The notes under the pieces: generated by a model
Seen by the model: only the letters and a program-made list of their open reading frames with translations
Database searches by the model: none
Told to the model about the DNA's origin: nothing
Shown: one piece after another, positions 50,165 through 61,381 of the stretch
How positions within the stretch are numbered: position 1 is the stretch's first letter
How the letters are laid out: the number at the start of each line of letters is the position of its first letter
Position numbers and translations under genes: made by a program
Source of the DNA: Siphonodentalium dalli
Lineage: Eukaryota; Mollusca; Scaphopoda; Gadilida; Siphonodentaliidae
Assembly (NCBI GenBank): GCA_032622095.1
Contig: CP136061.1
Location: 9,080,447 to 9,144,446, forward strand
Direction of reading: 5' to 3'
DNA: 64,000 nucleotides

Positions 50165-50670
50165 CAGAAATTACCCCCTCATGTGACCATGTTTTAATTG
50201 ATCCTCATGTGGAGGGGGTATATTTTAATAAGTCCTCATTGGACCATATTTTAATTGACTCTCATGGAACTATATTTGATTTGACCCCAGTGGGACCGTA
50301 GTTTAAGTAACACTGATGACTCCATATTTTCATTTCAATTAACCCTCATGATGTGACCATATTCTGACTTTAATTAACTCACATGTTACCATATATTAAT
50401 TGACATTAATGGGACCATATTTCAATTAACCCCCATGGGTCCATATTTGTATTAACCCTCATGGCACCATATTTTAATTAACAATCAAGGCACAATTTTA
50501 ATTAACCATCATGGGACCATGTTTTATTAACCATCATTGGACCATATATTAATTAACCCTCATGGGGCCATAGCCGCCATATTGTATTTAACCCTCGTGT
50601 GACCATATTTTAATTTAACCTCATGGAACCATACATGTATTTTAATTAACCCTCACTAGAGGTCATATTT
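50165..50670. repeat. Degenerate repeat around TTAACCCTCATGG(G)ACCATATTT
   Basis: About 14 diverged units of 28-40 bases, each containing a TTAATTAACCCTCATG-like half and an ACCATATTT-like half. Older than the other minisatellites here, judged by divergence. Intronic. Confidence 0.8.
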
Positions 50671-50769
50671 TCAAAGTTGGTATCAGGATTACATTACCTG
50701 AGGCCATTCTTAGATCACCGTGACGCCCTCCTAGGGTGTATATTGGCAAGTATATATGACCCTGTGTGG

Positions 50770-51100
50770 TGGACTAAATGTGATTAAAACATACTCGGTA
50801 TTTGCGTAATTGGGTGTACCAAATGTGATTAGAAATGTTCTCGGTGTTTGCGTACTTTAACCATGTTACGAAGATTGACAATTTTTGCCTGATTATTAAT
50901 CTGCATGCTATTTCATGCACTATTCAGACCACTATTTCAAATGAAATTAGAACAGGTATTTGCATAGTTGTATGGACTAAGTGTGATTAGAAACGTACTC
51001 GGTATTTGCGACTTGATCCATGTAGCGAAGATCGAGAGCTTTTGGCCTGATTATTATTTTGCATGTTATGTCATGCACTATTCATACCTCTATTTTAATA
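50770..51100. repeat. Two diverged direct repeats (third copy near 49268)
   Basis: Near 50820-50945 and 50985-51095 the same order of motifs recurs: TGTGATTAGAAA, CTCGGT(A/G)TTTGCG, CGAAGAT(T/C)GA, then TGCATG(C/T)TAT and CATGCACTATTCA. A partial third copy of the first motif is at 50775. Confidence 0.7.
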
Positions 51101-51344
51101 GAAATTAGAACAAATACCATAGAAAAGATACATGCCAGCCGAAAACAATTCAAATGTTGTATACGATAACCAGCAATCCGACAGTTTAGTGACAGGATGT
51201 CAACATAACCACGTGTAAATCGTCAAGGCGTTCGTCACTTTTTTGGCGATGGGGCGTGTGGTTATTGGCGTATCAATGCAATGGCCGTTGCATGTTTGGT
51301 GATGGACATGTCAACCAATTTGGACGTATGCGCCACATATCATA

Positions 51345-51646
51345 CGTGAATCGTGGTCGTGAATATATCATGTATTAAGTAACGGAGGGGGGGGTAAACG
51401 GTTACTCGGTAAGGGGGGTTACCCGTTATTCACGAGGCGTATATAGCGGGGTGGTCGTGAATATACCATGTATTAAGTAAGGGAGGGGGTAAACGGTTAC
51501 TCGGTAAGGGAGGTGGTGAACCCGTTACGTACGATCGTATATAGCGAGGTGGTCGTGAATATACCATGTATAAATTAAGCGAGGTGGTTAACCCGTTACT
51601 CGGTAAGGGTCGGTAAGGGAAGTGGTGGGGTAAACCCGTTACTCAC
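51345..51646. repeat. About 95-bp tandem repeat running into a splice donor
   Basis: Three units with CGTGAATATACCATGTAT and GGTTACTCGGTAAGG motifs. On the minus strand a unit near 51420 reads CTCGTGAATAACGGGTAAC. This closely resembles the exon end and donor at 51650-51630, CTCGTGAGTAACGGGTTTAC. The array therefore appears to derive in part from the exon/intron border. Confidence 0.75.
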
Positions 51647-51808
51647 GAGCAGCTGGCGAAGCAGGCGTTGTCGTACTCCTGTCCATCGTGGGCACACACT
51701 GTCGTGATTGTGTCGGTGCAGCCACATATCGCGGCAGGCGACAGTGTGGTAGTTGTCGTAGATAACGGAGTGGTCGTGCACGGACCGTCGTAGGCAACCG
51801 CATAACCA
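51647..51808 (-). CDS. Kazal gene exon: end of Kazal 2, Thr-rich linker, Kazal 3 up to Cys5
   Basis: Length 162, acceptor TTTTTTTTCAG, donor GTGAGT, phase 2 at both ends. It starts GYAVAYDGPC, the YDGPC form typical of the end of a Kazal domain. The linker TTTPLSTTTTTLSPAA is a likely O-glycosylation stretch. Kazal 3 is CGCTDTITTVC plus AHDGQEYDNACFASC, with classical seven- and ten-residue spacings. P1 is Asp, unusual for an inhibitor of trypsin-like enzymes. The correct frame differs from the longest open frames at this locus and has no ATG. Confidence 0.88.
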
Positions 51809-51811
51809 CTG

Positions 51812-52620
51812 AAAAAAAATTAAAAATCCCATCCATCAACGACCTCTCTATATATATGATCGCCTTTCCATGCCCTACATCAGTTAAACTGACGTACACA
51901 CCCTTCCTGTACAATCGCTGAGCAGCACACACTAGTGTCCCCAGATTGGCAATCCCTGGCATAATAGTTATCTACTTATTCCCTTCACCATTATTAAACT
52001 GGAACCACCAAATATGAAAATTATGACAAAAGGCGAAATTGCCATAATATTATTTATTGAGATCTGATCTCCCATAAAGTAAACATGTGAACAATAATGA
52101 ACCTATCTCTCACCTTTCCCCCCTACTCATGCTTGCACTCTACCGTTTACACATGAAATAATGATGATTTCTGCGACATCTGCCGGCACATAAATAATAT
52201 ATATAATTTATGCAAAATTTAGTAATCATAAAAGAATCAAGATCTCAAGAAATAACCATAATTGTACGCTAAACGCGTTAAATATTAATTATATTTAGTA
52301 AGAAAAGGGATGGGGTGGGTGGGAAAATGATCGAAGTGGTATGTCGAGAGATTCGAATTCGAGTAAATACAAATGGGCGCGAAAAGCATTTATACCAGAG
52401 GTTAGTATTATGGGCTATCGAAGAGAATTATGGGAAGTTCAAAGATCACTATCGAAGAGAATTATGGGAAGCTCAAATGTCACTATAGTTTTGTCAAACC
52501 AAAACATACCGGTATAGAGTAAAATATATATAGTTTGTGGAGTATTTGTTCCGGTTTATTAATTACACATTTTGTAAACAAAATAGCCCTATTGTTCAAC
52601 TCCACGATTGGAGAGCCTCA
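51812..52620. other. Intron sequence, no feature recognised
   Basis: A short direct repeat (ACTATCGAAGAGAATTATGG near 52414 and 52449) is the only structure noted. Confidence 0.45.
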
Positions 52621-52624
52621 GTGT

Positions 52625-53070
52625 AGGTTACACTGGTGTAAATAGGGTTCGGAGCGACATCTAGCGGATGCGGGAGGAATATATAGGAGCGAATAAAATA
52701 GACACTGGGCCCTGATTGGTCAATAGCCTTGTGTGCTTTTTACATAAGAACATCATCACACCTCTTCCCTATGATTTCCCATAGGTGAAATAGCCATTGG
52801 CACAGGAATTAACCCTTTGTAGTAAAGTTTGTATTTTTTGGTGTGGCCTAAAATATGACAGTATTTTTTATGCGGTTCTTACACTAGTTACGAAAACACA
52901 AGATTTAAAGGCGAATTCCCTGCTAGACGGACATGATTTTTTTGTGTAAAAAGTTTTCCCAAAGTCAAATTTTCAGATTTAAAGAAAATTTTGGACCCAA
53001 CATTTATATTGCCAACAGTCTAAAACGTTAGGACCGAGGCCTATGGAAAACATTTACACCAGTGTAACCT
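52625..53070. mobile_element. Short inverted-repeat element, 19-base perfect ends
   Basis: The left end AGGTTACACTGGTGTAAAT is the exact inverse of the right end ATTTACACCAGTGTAACCT. The interior is non-coding. No convincing target duplication, so the superfamily is not assigned. Intronic in the Kazal gene. Confidence 0.75.
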
Positions 53071-53127
53071 GTATAGAATATAATACAATATGATAAACGA
53101 GATGAAAGAGAACAGCGTGCGAGGGAG

Positions 53128-53630
53128 GTGCCTGATGACAGTGGGGGGATGGAGGACAGTTGGGAGGGAGGACAGTGGGGGAGAGAGGACAGTGGGGGAG
53201 AGAGGACAGTGGGGGAGGGAGGACAGAGGGGAAGGGAGGACAGTGGGGAGGACAGTGGGGAGGGAGGACAGTTGGGAGGGAGGACAGTGGGGAGGGAGGA
53301 CAGTGGGGAGGGAGGACAGTGGGGGAGGGAGGACAGTGGGGTGGAGGACAGTGGGGTGGAGGACAGTGGGGAGGGAGGACAGAGGGGGAGGGAGGACAGT
53401 AGTGGAGGGAATACAGTAGGGGAGGGAGGACAATGGGGGAGGGATGACAGTGGGGAGGGAGGACAGTGGGGGAGGGAGGACAGTAGTGGAGGGAATACAG
53501 TAGGGGAGGGAGGACAATGGGGGAGGGATGACAGTGGGGAGGGAGGACAGTGGGGGAGGGAGGACAGTGGTGGAGGGAATACAGTAGGGGAGGGAGGACA
53601 GTGGGTGAGGGAGTGCAAGAGGGAGTGAAT
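53128..53630. repeat. Purine-rich minisatellite of about 17-bp units
   Basis: GGGAGGGAGGACAGTGG and close variants are repeated about 29 times, almost entirely purine on the plus strand. Both strands have long low-complexity frames, which I treat as artefacts. A polypurine tract of this length could form triplex or quadruplex structures. Confidence 0.92.
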
Positions 53631-55130
53631 TTCGCGTGCGCTTTTGTCGCACAGTAGATCGGTGGGTTTAAAGTATTAATGTCGTAATCGGGAAATCTTG
53701 TTACTGTGTCTTTCGATTACTGGTATTGCAAATGAGAATTATTAATATTGAATTACAATGTAAGTGCATTCATGCGTTAGTTGACATTTTATTGAGAAAA
53801 TAAGACACAATAAATAACGACACTATTGTACCTACAGTCTACACACATCAGGTCGAGTGAAAAGTGATCGAAATTCCTGATGTGAAATATAATAAGAATG
53901 TGATCACGAATTTACCGTTCTACTGGGCATTTAATGTACAGCACTTGGTACGGTGCAGTAATGTGCAAAACGAAATAACATATATTTAATTAATTGTTAT
54001 CATAAGACTATATAGTACATATATGCGTGTGATAATCCATAAATATACCGGTACTATTTTCTGCAATCGAAAGGAAACACATAATTATGATGAACGCAGA
54101 AGATACATGCGAACTCGGTCAATGTGGAAAGTTACACGATGACGTTGTTCGTGGATTTTCGTTGAAATCGACACGGTGACACCTTTGAATGAAATGGACA
54201 GCTATGAAATGCAGTGTTCACCTAACGTCAAGAAAATAAATAAATTGGTTAAATTCATTAAAGATGTTCCCGTTCCCCTCTCGACAAGGTATAACTATTT
54301 TCACTTTGATGTTTGTACTAGTAGTTTATAACACAGAATAGTCAAACTGTCGATCAAGAGTACCCGGAAGTACGATCTGCCTAATTTATACTAGAAATTA
54401 CGATTGGGGGTCCATTCATTCGACGAACCCAGGGAATGTAGCCTTATGTGAATCTTATTTGGAGGGAATACCAGGGAATCTATAAACTGATTTTGATAAA
54501 ATGAAAAAAAAAAAAAAAGACAAAAAGCCACAGCTGCCGTCGTGTGAGTGGTTTTGCTTTGGTTCGTCAATTACGCTAGCGTATGATCATATTAAGACTA
54601 GCGCCATCAGGTCGTCGGCCTGCAAGTTGCATATAAATATAAAACCTGTAATAATTGAGTGTACACTCCCAATATGCGCTGCGTTTGGCAACCAAAGTAT
54701 GCGAGCAGCAAGAAAACATGATGTGTTCTAGTTCATTGTACTATCTGGTTTAGGACAGCGTTCTTAGCACAAGTCCGAAGAGACATTTCCATGACTTCTA
54801 TGCTGGTCACTTGGATAGTTTGCATGCTTTCCGTCCCATATGGAGCTTTTGGCATAACAACACTTTTCAGATTATGGATATAGTAACTGGTGATAGTGAT
54901 AACAAGTGGGGTCGGGCCATTGTTCATCCAAAATGTTTCTCGCATTTAGGATGAAACGTTAGAAGCTAATATTCGTATATCAGCGTCAGAGAACGCTGAA
55001 ATGATAACATAGTCTATAGCAGAGTATCTAGACCCCATTCTGAAAGTGATATTCGAGTGATATCATCAGCCGTTGTCGGTGCCTGCTTTCTGTCGCGTTT
55101 ATGAATATGTTCAGTAACTTCGTATCGTCC
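53631..55130. other. Intron sequence, no feature recognised
   Basis: Contains an A15 run near 54506. No exon with Kazal signature or other recognisable gene. Confidence 0.45.
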
Positions 55131-55282
55131 TGCACTGTTAGAAAAGAGGCACATGAACCAAGCTGAAGAACCAGTAGTTGGTTCTTCGTGCTTCAAACAC
55201 AGTTGTAGAACCAAAATGACTTACACTTGCTGCTGTTTTGGTTCTTGAGAATTGAAGAACCAAAAGTGGACAGACGGATTAT

Positions 55283-56948
55283 TTACAACTAAACTTCAAT
55301 CATCGTCGTCGTTTTCGTCGTCATTCTCATCGTCGTCATCGTAAACATCTTCGTCGTCATCGCAATCGTCATCACCATCTCTATCTTCGTCGTAGCCACC
55401 ATCATCATCGTCGTCGTAGTCATTACCATCCTCGCTGTCGTCTTCGTCGTCATCATCATGATCATCATCGCTGTCGTCGTAGTTATCATAATAGCCGATT
55501 TCCTCATCGCTGTCGTCGTCGTAGTCATCAACATCATCGCTGTAGTCGTAGTCATCGTCAACGCTGTCGTCGTACGGTCGTAGTCACCATCATCAGTGCT
55601 GTCATCGTCGAAGTCACCATAATCATCGCTGTCGTCGTCTAAATCATCATCATCATTATGATCGTTGTCGTCGTAGTCATCATCATAATCATCGAGGTTG
55701 TCGTCGTAGTCATCATCATCTTATCATCAATGTTGTCGTCGTAGTCATCATACTCACTGTTCGTTATCGTCATCCTTGTCGTTGTGGTCGCTGTCGTCAT
55801 AACCATCGTCGTCATCATAATCATCATCGTAGTCGTCATCATCTCCGCTATTGGCAGCATGCCAGCATCATCCAAATTATTACCATCATCAGCGTCGCCG
55901 TGGTCAACATGGTCAACATAATTATAATAGCCATCGATGTCGACATCGTCATCATTATCATTATCATCATCATCATTATCATCATCATTATCATCATCAT
56001 TATCATTATCATCATCATTATTATAACCATCGATGTCGACATCGTCATCATTATCATCATCATTATCGTCGTCGTCGACTTCATTGACGCCATCTGTGTC
56101 AATTACTATCACCGTCGAAGTTGTCGTATATATAGTAACTGTTGTTGTCGTCACTATCATCGCTATCACCTTCACCATCCGCACGCATTAAAGCCGTCCT
56201 CGTTTTCGTCGTTATCGTCAACAACATCATCTATTTATTACTTTGACGACGACAGCAATGACGATGATCACGACGACAACAATAATGATGATGACCACGA
56301 CAACGACAGCGTTGATAATGATTACCACGACGACGACAGCGATGATAATGATTACCACGACGACGACAACGATGACGATGATGACTACGACGATGGCAGC
56401 AATAATGATGACTATGACAGCGACAGCGATGATGGTTATTACTACGACGACTGCGATCATGATGATGATGACTACAACGACATCTTTCATGACCGCGACG
56501 ACAGCGATGAGAATGATAACCACGGTGACGACATCGATGATAATGATGATGACGACGACGACAATGATGATGATGATGATGATGCTGATGACTACGACAA
56601 CGGCAGCGATGATGATGGCACGGCGACGATGGTTATTACGACCACGACGACAGCAATGCTGATGATTACTACGACGACAGCGAGTATGATGATGACTGGA
56701 CGATAAAGATGACGATGATGACTATGACGACAGTGATTATGATGATGACTACGACGATAAGGATGATGATGATGACTACGACGACGATAAAGATGATGGT
56801 GACTTCAACGCGACGATGATGATGATGATGACAATGTTGATAACTACGACGATGACAGCGATGATGATGATTATGGTGATTACTATGACGACGATGAGGA
56901 TGATGATATCGATGATGATGATGATGACTACGACGACGATGATGATTG
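55283..56948. repeat. 1.67-kb trinucleotide repeat that switches strand at about 56220
   Basis: From 55283 to about 56215 the tract is (TCG/TCA)n. From about 56245 to 56948 it is (GAC/GAT)n, the inverse. The two halves could pair as a very long imperfect hairpin. Frames of Asp, Ile, Thr/Met or Val repeats on both strands are by-products. Confidence 0.92.
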
Positions 56949-57438
56949 AAGTTTAGTTGTAAAAAATCCGTTTGTCCTATCTTAATTCTTCAGACACACC
57001 TCTGGTTTTTCAATTTCAAAGAACGTAAAACAGCTGAGATTGTACGTAATTTTTGTTTTTTTTTAAATATCTTTCTTGATATATTTTTTATAACAAATTA
57101 ATTTATACCAAAAATAAGTAAATTTATGTGAGGAATTCATCATATTTATTATATATTTATTGGCAAACTTATACTTTTTTTTATCGGTTTCGTAAAAACA
57201 CTATTATTTGAACAGTTCGAGGACAGTCACTATTTGAACAGTTCGAGAACAGTCACCTCGGCTTAGGATACATTCGTAATGATCGGTTTCTACCCCTTTA
57301 AGTTCGTGACATTGCACATCGGTACCATAAAATGATAGACTAGTTTGATTTCCGAATTATTTGCTAGCTTCAGAGGAGAGAAATTCTTAGATATGCATTA
57401 ATTTTCATTTGTCCCTTACGAAAAAGGAAATCGGATCT

Positions 57439-57960
57439 CTGCGAAGAACCAAATCGGTTCTTCGTGAAGAACCAAATCGGTTCTTCGTTAGGATCCGATT
57501 TGATTCTCCATGAGAAGCCCATCTGGTTCTTCGCGGAGAACCAAATTTGGCTTTTCGGTTCTTGGAATTGCCCTGGATAAGTACCAAGACAATTGATCAA
57601 AATTAAAAACCAAGAAAATTTATGAGGAACCAACTGGTGCTATCGGAAGAACCAATTAGCTTAGTTGGTTCCGCCATTGGGACAGTTTGGTAATTGTAGT
57701 AATTGTAACACAGTTGAAGAACCAACATTTTGGTTCTTGGTAACAATTTTGGTTCTTCATTTGGTTCTTCATTGTGTCAAAAAATATTTCTTATTTGGTT
57801 CCTCGTCAAACCATTTGGTTCTTCGTCAACCAAGAACCAATTGGCTCTTTGTTTGGTTCTCCAATAAATGGGTAAACAACCAATTGGTTCTTCGACTGTG
57901 AAGAACCAACACTGTTGGTTCCGCCACCTGGACAGTTTGAAGAAACAAAATAAGCTTATC
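57439..57960. repeat. Cluster of GAAGAACCAA / TTGGTTCTTC motifs
   Basis: More than 20 copies in both orientations, often as short palindromes (GAAGAACCAAATCGGTTCTT). The same motif occurs at 55160-55265 on the far side of the trinucleotide tract. Confidence 0.85.
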
Positions 57961-57989
57961 TGGTTCCCCACAATTGTTTAGAGTGTAGG

Positions 57990-58800
57990 AATTTTCTGTT
58001 CCATAACAGATAGTGAAGCCGTTACGCTTTTGATAATCGCCGTTTATTTACCATCATTTTGGTGATGAAATCGTTACTATCGGTCCATGAAATGTTAACC
58101 AATAAGTCATAGAAGTATGTTATCCCATTCTGGAATTTGGCATATCCATGGACGGCATGCATATCGCCTTATGCGCAGACTTTATTTGCGATGCTAATTT
58201 CATTACGATCTTCCCCGAAAGCTATTGGGAAGTTGTCGATTTCACAAATGTGTCAATTCTCCCAGGTACACCCCCACACACAATACTTCTATGATGGAAT
58301 AATAACAATGCAGTGATCGCCGAAAGGTCTGATATAAGGGAAGTCGTGCAGGATAATTCATTCACGACAAACGTATGCATTACGTTGTAACCAATTTACC
58401 TCAAGGGATCTACTCGTTCAGTCTCGCACAATAATTTCGACATGAAGAAATTGAATTACCCAGATGTTTCGATGTGAAAATTACAAAATAACACTTTTCT
58501 GATAACGGTATCAACTTAAACGTTCTAAAATTAGTGTTCACTAAATATATGCAAATTTGCAAACACCACAACTGGTGTTTTTTGTGTGAATCCGTGGGGT
58601 ATATAAGTTCTATGATTACAGTACGTATTAGTGATGTGAAATGGCTGAGTTATTTTACTGTGTTTCTGTACGTTCTGTCGCCCGTTGTTTTTATATTCCA
58701 AGTACATAGCAGTAGCGGGCAACAGTGTGATTTGACACCCGCCCATGGAAAGTCTAGGCCCAATCAGAAGCGAGTGAAATGGAGATGAGGATAACAATAC
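57990..58800. other. Intron sequence, no feature recognised
   Basis: No repeat family or exon signature noticed. Confidence 0.4.
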
Positions 58801-58814
58801 ACGATAACACTTAC

Positions 58815-58979
58815 AGACACCCCGCGTGACAGCCACTTGTCTCTGAGCCTCCATTCACCAGACACACCGGTTGATTCTTCGCAGCGCATATTTGGTAGCA
58901 ATCGGGCGGTGGAGGAATTGTGGGCGGCGCCGTGGTTGTTGCGGGAAGGCAAACCCCGATGTGGGTCACGGACGTTCCG
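58815..58979 (-). CDS. Kazal gene exon: end of Kazal 1, Thr/Pro linker, atypical Kazal 2 up to Cys5
   Basis: Length 165, acceptor TTTTCGTGTTGCAG, donor GTAAGT, phase 2 at both ends. It starts GTSVTHIGVC (Cys6 of Kazal 1), followed by LPATTTAPPTIPPPP. Kazal 2 is CYQICAAKNQPVC plus LVNGGSETSGCHAGC. Cys1 and Cys2 are three residues apart instead of one, and the near-universal Tyr between Cys3 and Cys4 is missing (Glu/Thr there). Cys2-Cys3 (seven) and Cys3-Cys4 (ten) are nevertheless classical. P1 is Ala. The least typical domain of the six, probably still folded given the intact cysteines. Confidence 0.82.
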
Positions 58980-59030
58980 CTGCAACACGAAAACAAAAGT
59001 CAACAAGAAAACCATGGGTGGGTTCTGAAC

Positions 59031-60083
59031 GATAATTCCATTGTGGCAACCAAGAAGAAAATATCATTAATATCACAAACAGTTATTCCATTGTGACAAC
59101 CAAGAAGAAAATATCATTAATATCCCAAACAGTAATTCCAATGTGGCAACCAAGACGAAAATATCATTAACATCCCAAACAGTAATTCCAATGTGGCAAC
59201 CAAGAAGAAAATATCATTAATATCCCAAACAGTAATTCCATTGTGGCAACCTAGAAGAAAATATCATTAATATCCTAAACAGTAATTCCATTGTGGCAAC
59301 CAAGAAGAAAATATCATTAACATCACAAACAGTAATTCCGTTGTGGCAACCAAGACGAAAATATCATTAATATCACAAACAGTAATTCCATTGTGACAAC
59401 CAAGAAGAAAATATCATTAATATCCCAAACAGTAATTCCAATGTGGCAACCAAGACGAAAATATCATTAATATCCTAAACAGTAATTCCATTGTGGCAAC
59501 CAAGAAGAAAATATCATTAATATCCCAAACAGTAATTCCATTGTGGCAACCTAGAAGAAAATATCATTAATATCCTAAACAGTAATTCCATTGTGGCAAC
59601 CAAGAAGAAAATATCATTAACATCACAAACAGTAATTCCGTTGTGGCAACCAAGACGAAAATATCATTAATATCACAAACAGTAATTCCATTGTGGCATC
59701 CAGGAATAAATATCATTAATATCCTAAACAGTAATTCCATTGTGGCAACCAAGAAGAAAATATCATTAACATCCCAAACAGTAATTCCAATGTGGCAACC
59801 AAGAAGAAAATATCATTAATATCCTAAACAGTAATTCCATTGTGGCAACCAAGAAGAAAATATCATTAATATCCCAAACAGTAATTCCATTGTGGCAACC
59901 TAGAAGAAAATATCATTAATATCCTAAACAGTAATTCCATTGTGGCAACCAAGAAGAAAATATCATTAACATCACAAACAGTAATTCCGTTGTGGCAACC
60001 AAGACGAAAATATCATTAATATCCCAAACAGTAATTCCATTGTGGCAACCAAGACGAAAATATCATTAATGTCACAAACATTA
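59031..60083. repeat. 50-bp minisatellite, about 21 copies, with a higher-order pattern
   Basis: The unit CAGTAATTCCATTGTGGCAA plus 30 further bases repeats every 50 bases. The CTAGAAGAA variant (about 59250, 59550, 59900) and the TTCCGTTGTGG variant (about 59338, 59638, 59988) recur every 300-350 bases, showing duplication of blocks of six to seven units. The array begins about 50 bases upstream of the neighbouring exon acceptor. Confidence 0.93.
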
Positions 60084-60586
60084 CTTATTACAAGGAAGAA
60101 TCTGTTTTATCCAGAAACGCATCGTCAGAATTCGGTGACAAAATAGATTATCAACGCTGTGTCAACGCTGATAAATAATACCGATGCAATCGACGAGCAA
60201 TTGGTTCGTGCATCAAGAATATGTAATCAGTCCCGTTTGCTAACAATATATAACTGACTGGCAAATGTTGATAAAAATGCAGAGCTTAAGCTTAAAAACA
60301 AATTAACTCTTATTTGTTGGAATGACCAATCTAATTTTTGACTAAAAAGAAACTAGTCGAAATGGCTGACTAATTGTTTACCACCACAACATCAGTAACA
60401 CTAATTATTGTTATCTGAATGACTAGTCCGGTGTTTGACTAAGAAAAAACTACTCAAATGGCAAATTTATAGCTAGTCACTCTGTATTCTAACTTCATAT
60501 TGTGTTCAGTGTATGAACATTATTGGCCAACAGTAAATCGTTATGTATCAGTAGCAACTCTACTGAACTGGTTTAGTATCTGTATG
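60084..60586. other. Intron sequence, no feature recognised
   Basis: AT-rich, with a few short similar segments around GACTAGTC and GACTAA (60330-60480). No exon recognised. Confidence 0.4.
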
Positions 60587-61055
60587 GTCATGTTATACTA
60601 ACGTGCATTGAGCATCATGTTATACTAACGTGCATTGGGCATCATGTTATACTAACGTGCATTGAGCATCATATTATGCTAACGTGCATTGAGCATCATG
60701 TTATACTAACGTGCATTGAGCATCATGTTATACTAACGTGCATTGAGCATCATGCTATACTAATGCTATACTAACGTGCATTGAGCATCATGTTATACTA
60801 ACGTGCATTGAGCATCATGTTATACTAACGTGCATTGAGCATCATGTTATACTAACGTGCATTGAGCATCATGCTATACTAATGCTATACTAACGTGCAT
60901 TGAGCATCATGTTATACTAACGTGCATTGAGCATCATGTTATACTAACGTGCATTGAGCATCATGCTATACTAATGCTATACTAACGTGCATTGGGCATC
61001 ATGTTATACTAACGTACATTGAGCATCATGTTATACTAACGTGCATTGAGCATCG
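60587..61055 (-). repeat. 27-bp minisatellite repeating an exon end and its splice donor, 16 copies
   Basis: On the minus strand the unit is GATGCTCAATGCAC (last exon bases) followed by GTTAGTATAACAT. The first unit in transcript order is the real exon end (donor GTTAGT at 61040-61035). Fifteen further copies follow in the intron, three with a 12-base CATTAGTATAG-type insertion. All keep the GTTAGT donor except for single-base variants nearby. Each unit has an in-frame TAA after the donor, so use of any distal donor would truncate the protein after the first Kazal half-domain. Confidence 0.95.
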
Positions 61056-61184
61056 CAGGCACTGGCGTATGTGACTCCGTCCGTCCCGCATACAGGCTCA
61101 TACACCCCTGGACACACGCACGTTTTCATGGTAGGTATCGTTGTTGTTGAAAGTGGTGGCGCTGGCTTCACTGCGGCCACGGGT
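61041..61184 (-). CDS. Kazal gene exon: Pro/Thr linker and Kazal 1 up to Cys5
   Basis: Length 144, phase 2 at both ends, donor GTTAGT. Two acceptor AGs lie four bases apart (CAGGCAG at 61191-61185). Only the second gives phase 2 and the open frame. The exon reads PVAAVKPAPPLSTTTIPT and then Kazal 1, CVCPGVYEPVC plus GTDGVTYASACDAQC, the most canonical domain of the set (EPVCGTDGVTYAS is close to family consensus). P1 is Gly. There is no Cys6-type motif at the exon start, so no Kazal domain precedes it, matching the cysteine-free exon upstream. Confidence 0.9.
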
Positions 61185-61381
61185 CTGCCTGATCTGTGTA
61201 TATAAAGGTATTTTAACAGTTTCTGTCTGATCTCTGTGTACATAATATTAACCAATACATCAATTTTAACCCTCTGTGTTTGATATGTATGCATACATCG
61301 ATTTTAAACCTTTCTATATAAACTTCTCCCATAAATTATAAAAATATACAACATTTCCGGGAAGAGATAAATCATATTTAA

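Larger units (their letters stand above)
55133..57985. mobile_element. Probable foldback element around an inverted trinucleotide tract
   Basis: The sequence just outside the trinucleotide block is inverted on its two sides: GACGGATTATTTACAACTAA (55272-) against TTTAGTTGTAAAAAATCCGT (56951-). Beyond it, both sides carry GAAGAACCAA/TTGGTTCTTC blocks, and the outer parts (CCTGCACTGTTAGAAA near 55130; its diverged inverse near 57970-57985) also match loosely. The outer boundaries are approximate. Confidence 0.55.

Noticed and set aside
51596-51962. Two open minus-strand frames around the third Kazal exon
   Set aside because: They are out of frame with the exon that contains the Kazal motif and correct GT/AG borders.
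53028-53652. Pro/Ser/Leu-rich or Gly/Glu/Asp-rich proteins on either strand
   Set aside because: Pure by-products of the purine-rich minisatellite, open on both strands at once.
55289-56706. Poly-Asp, poly-Ile or Met/Thr-rich proteins
   Set aside because: Any frame of a stop-free trinucleotide repeat is open; several strands and frames overlap.
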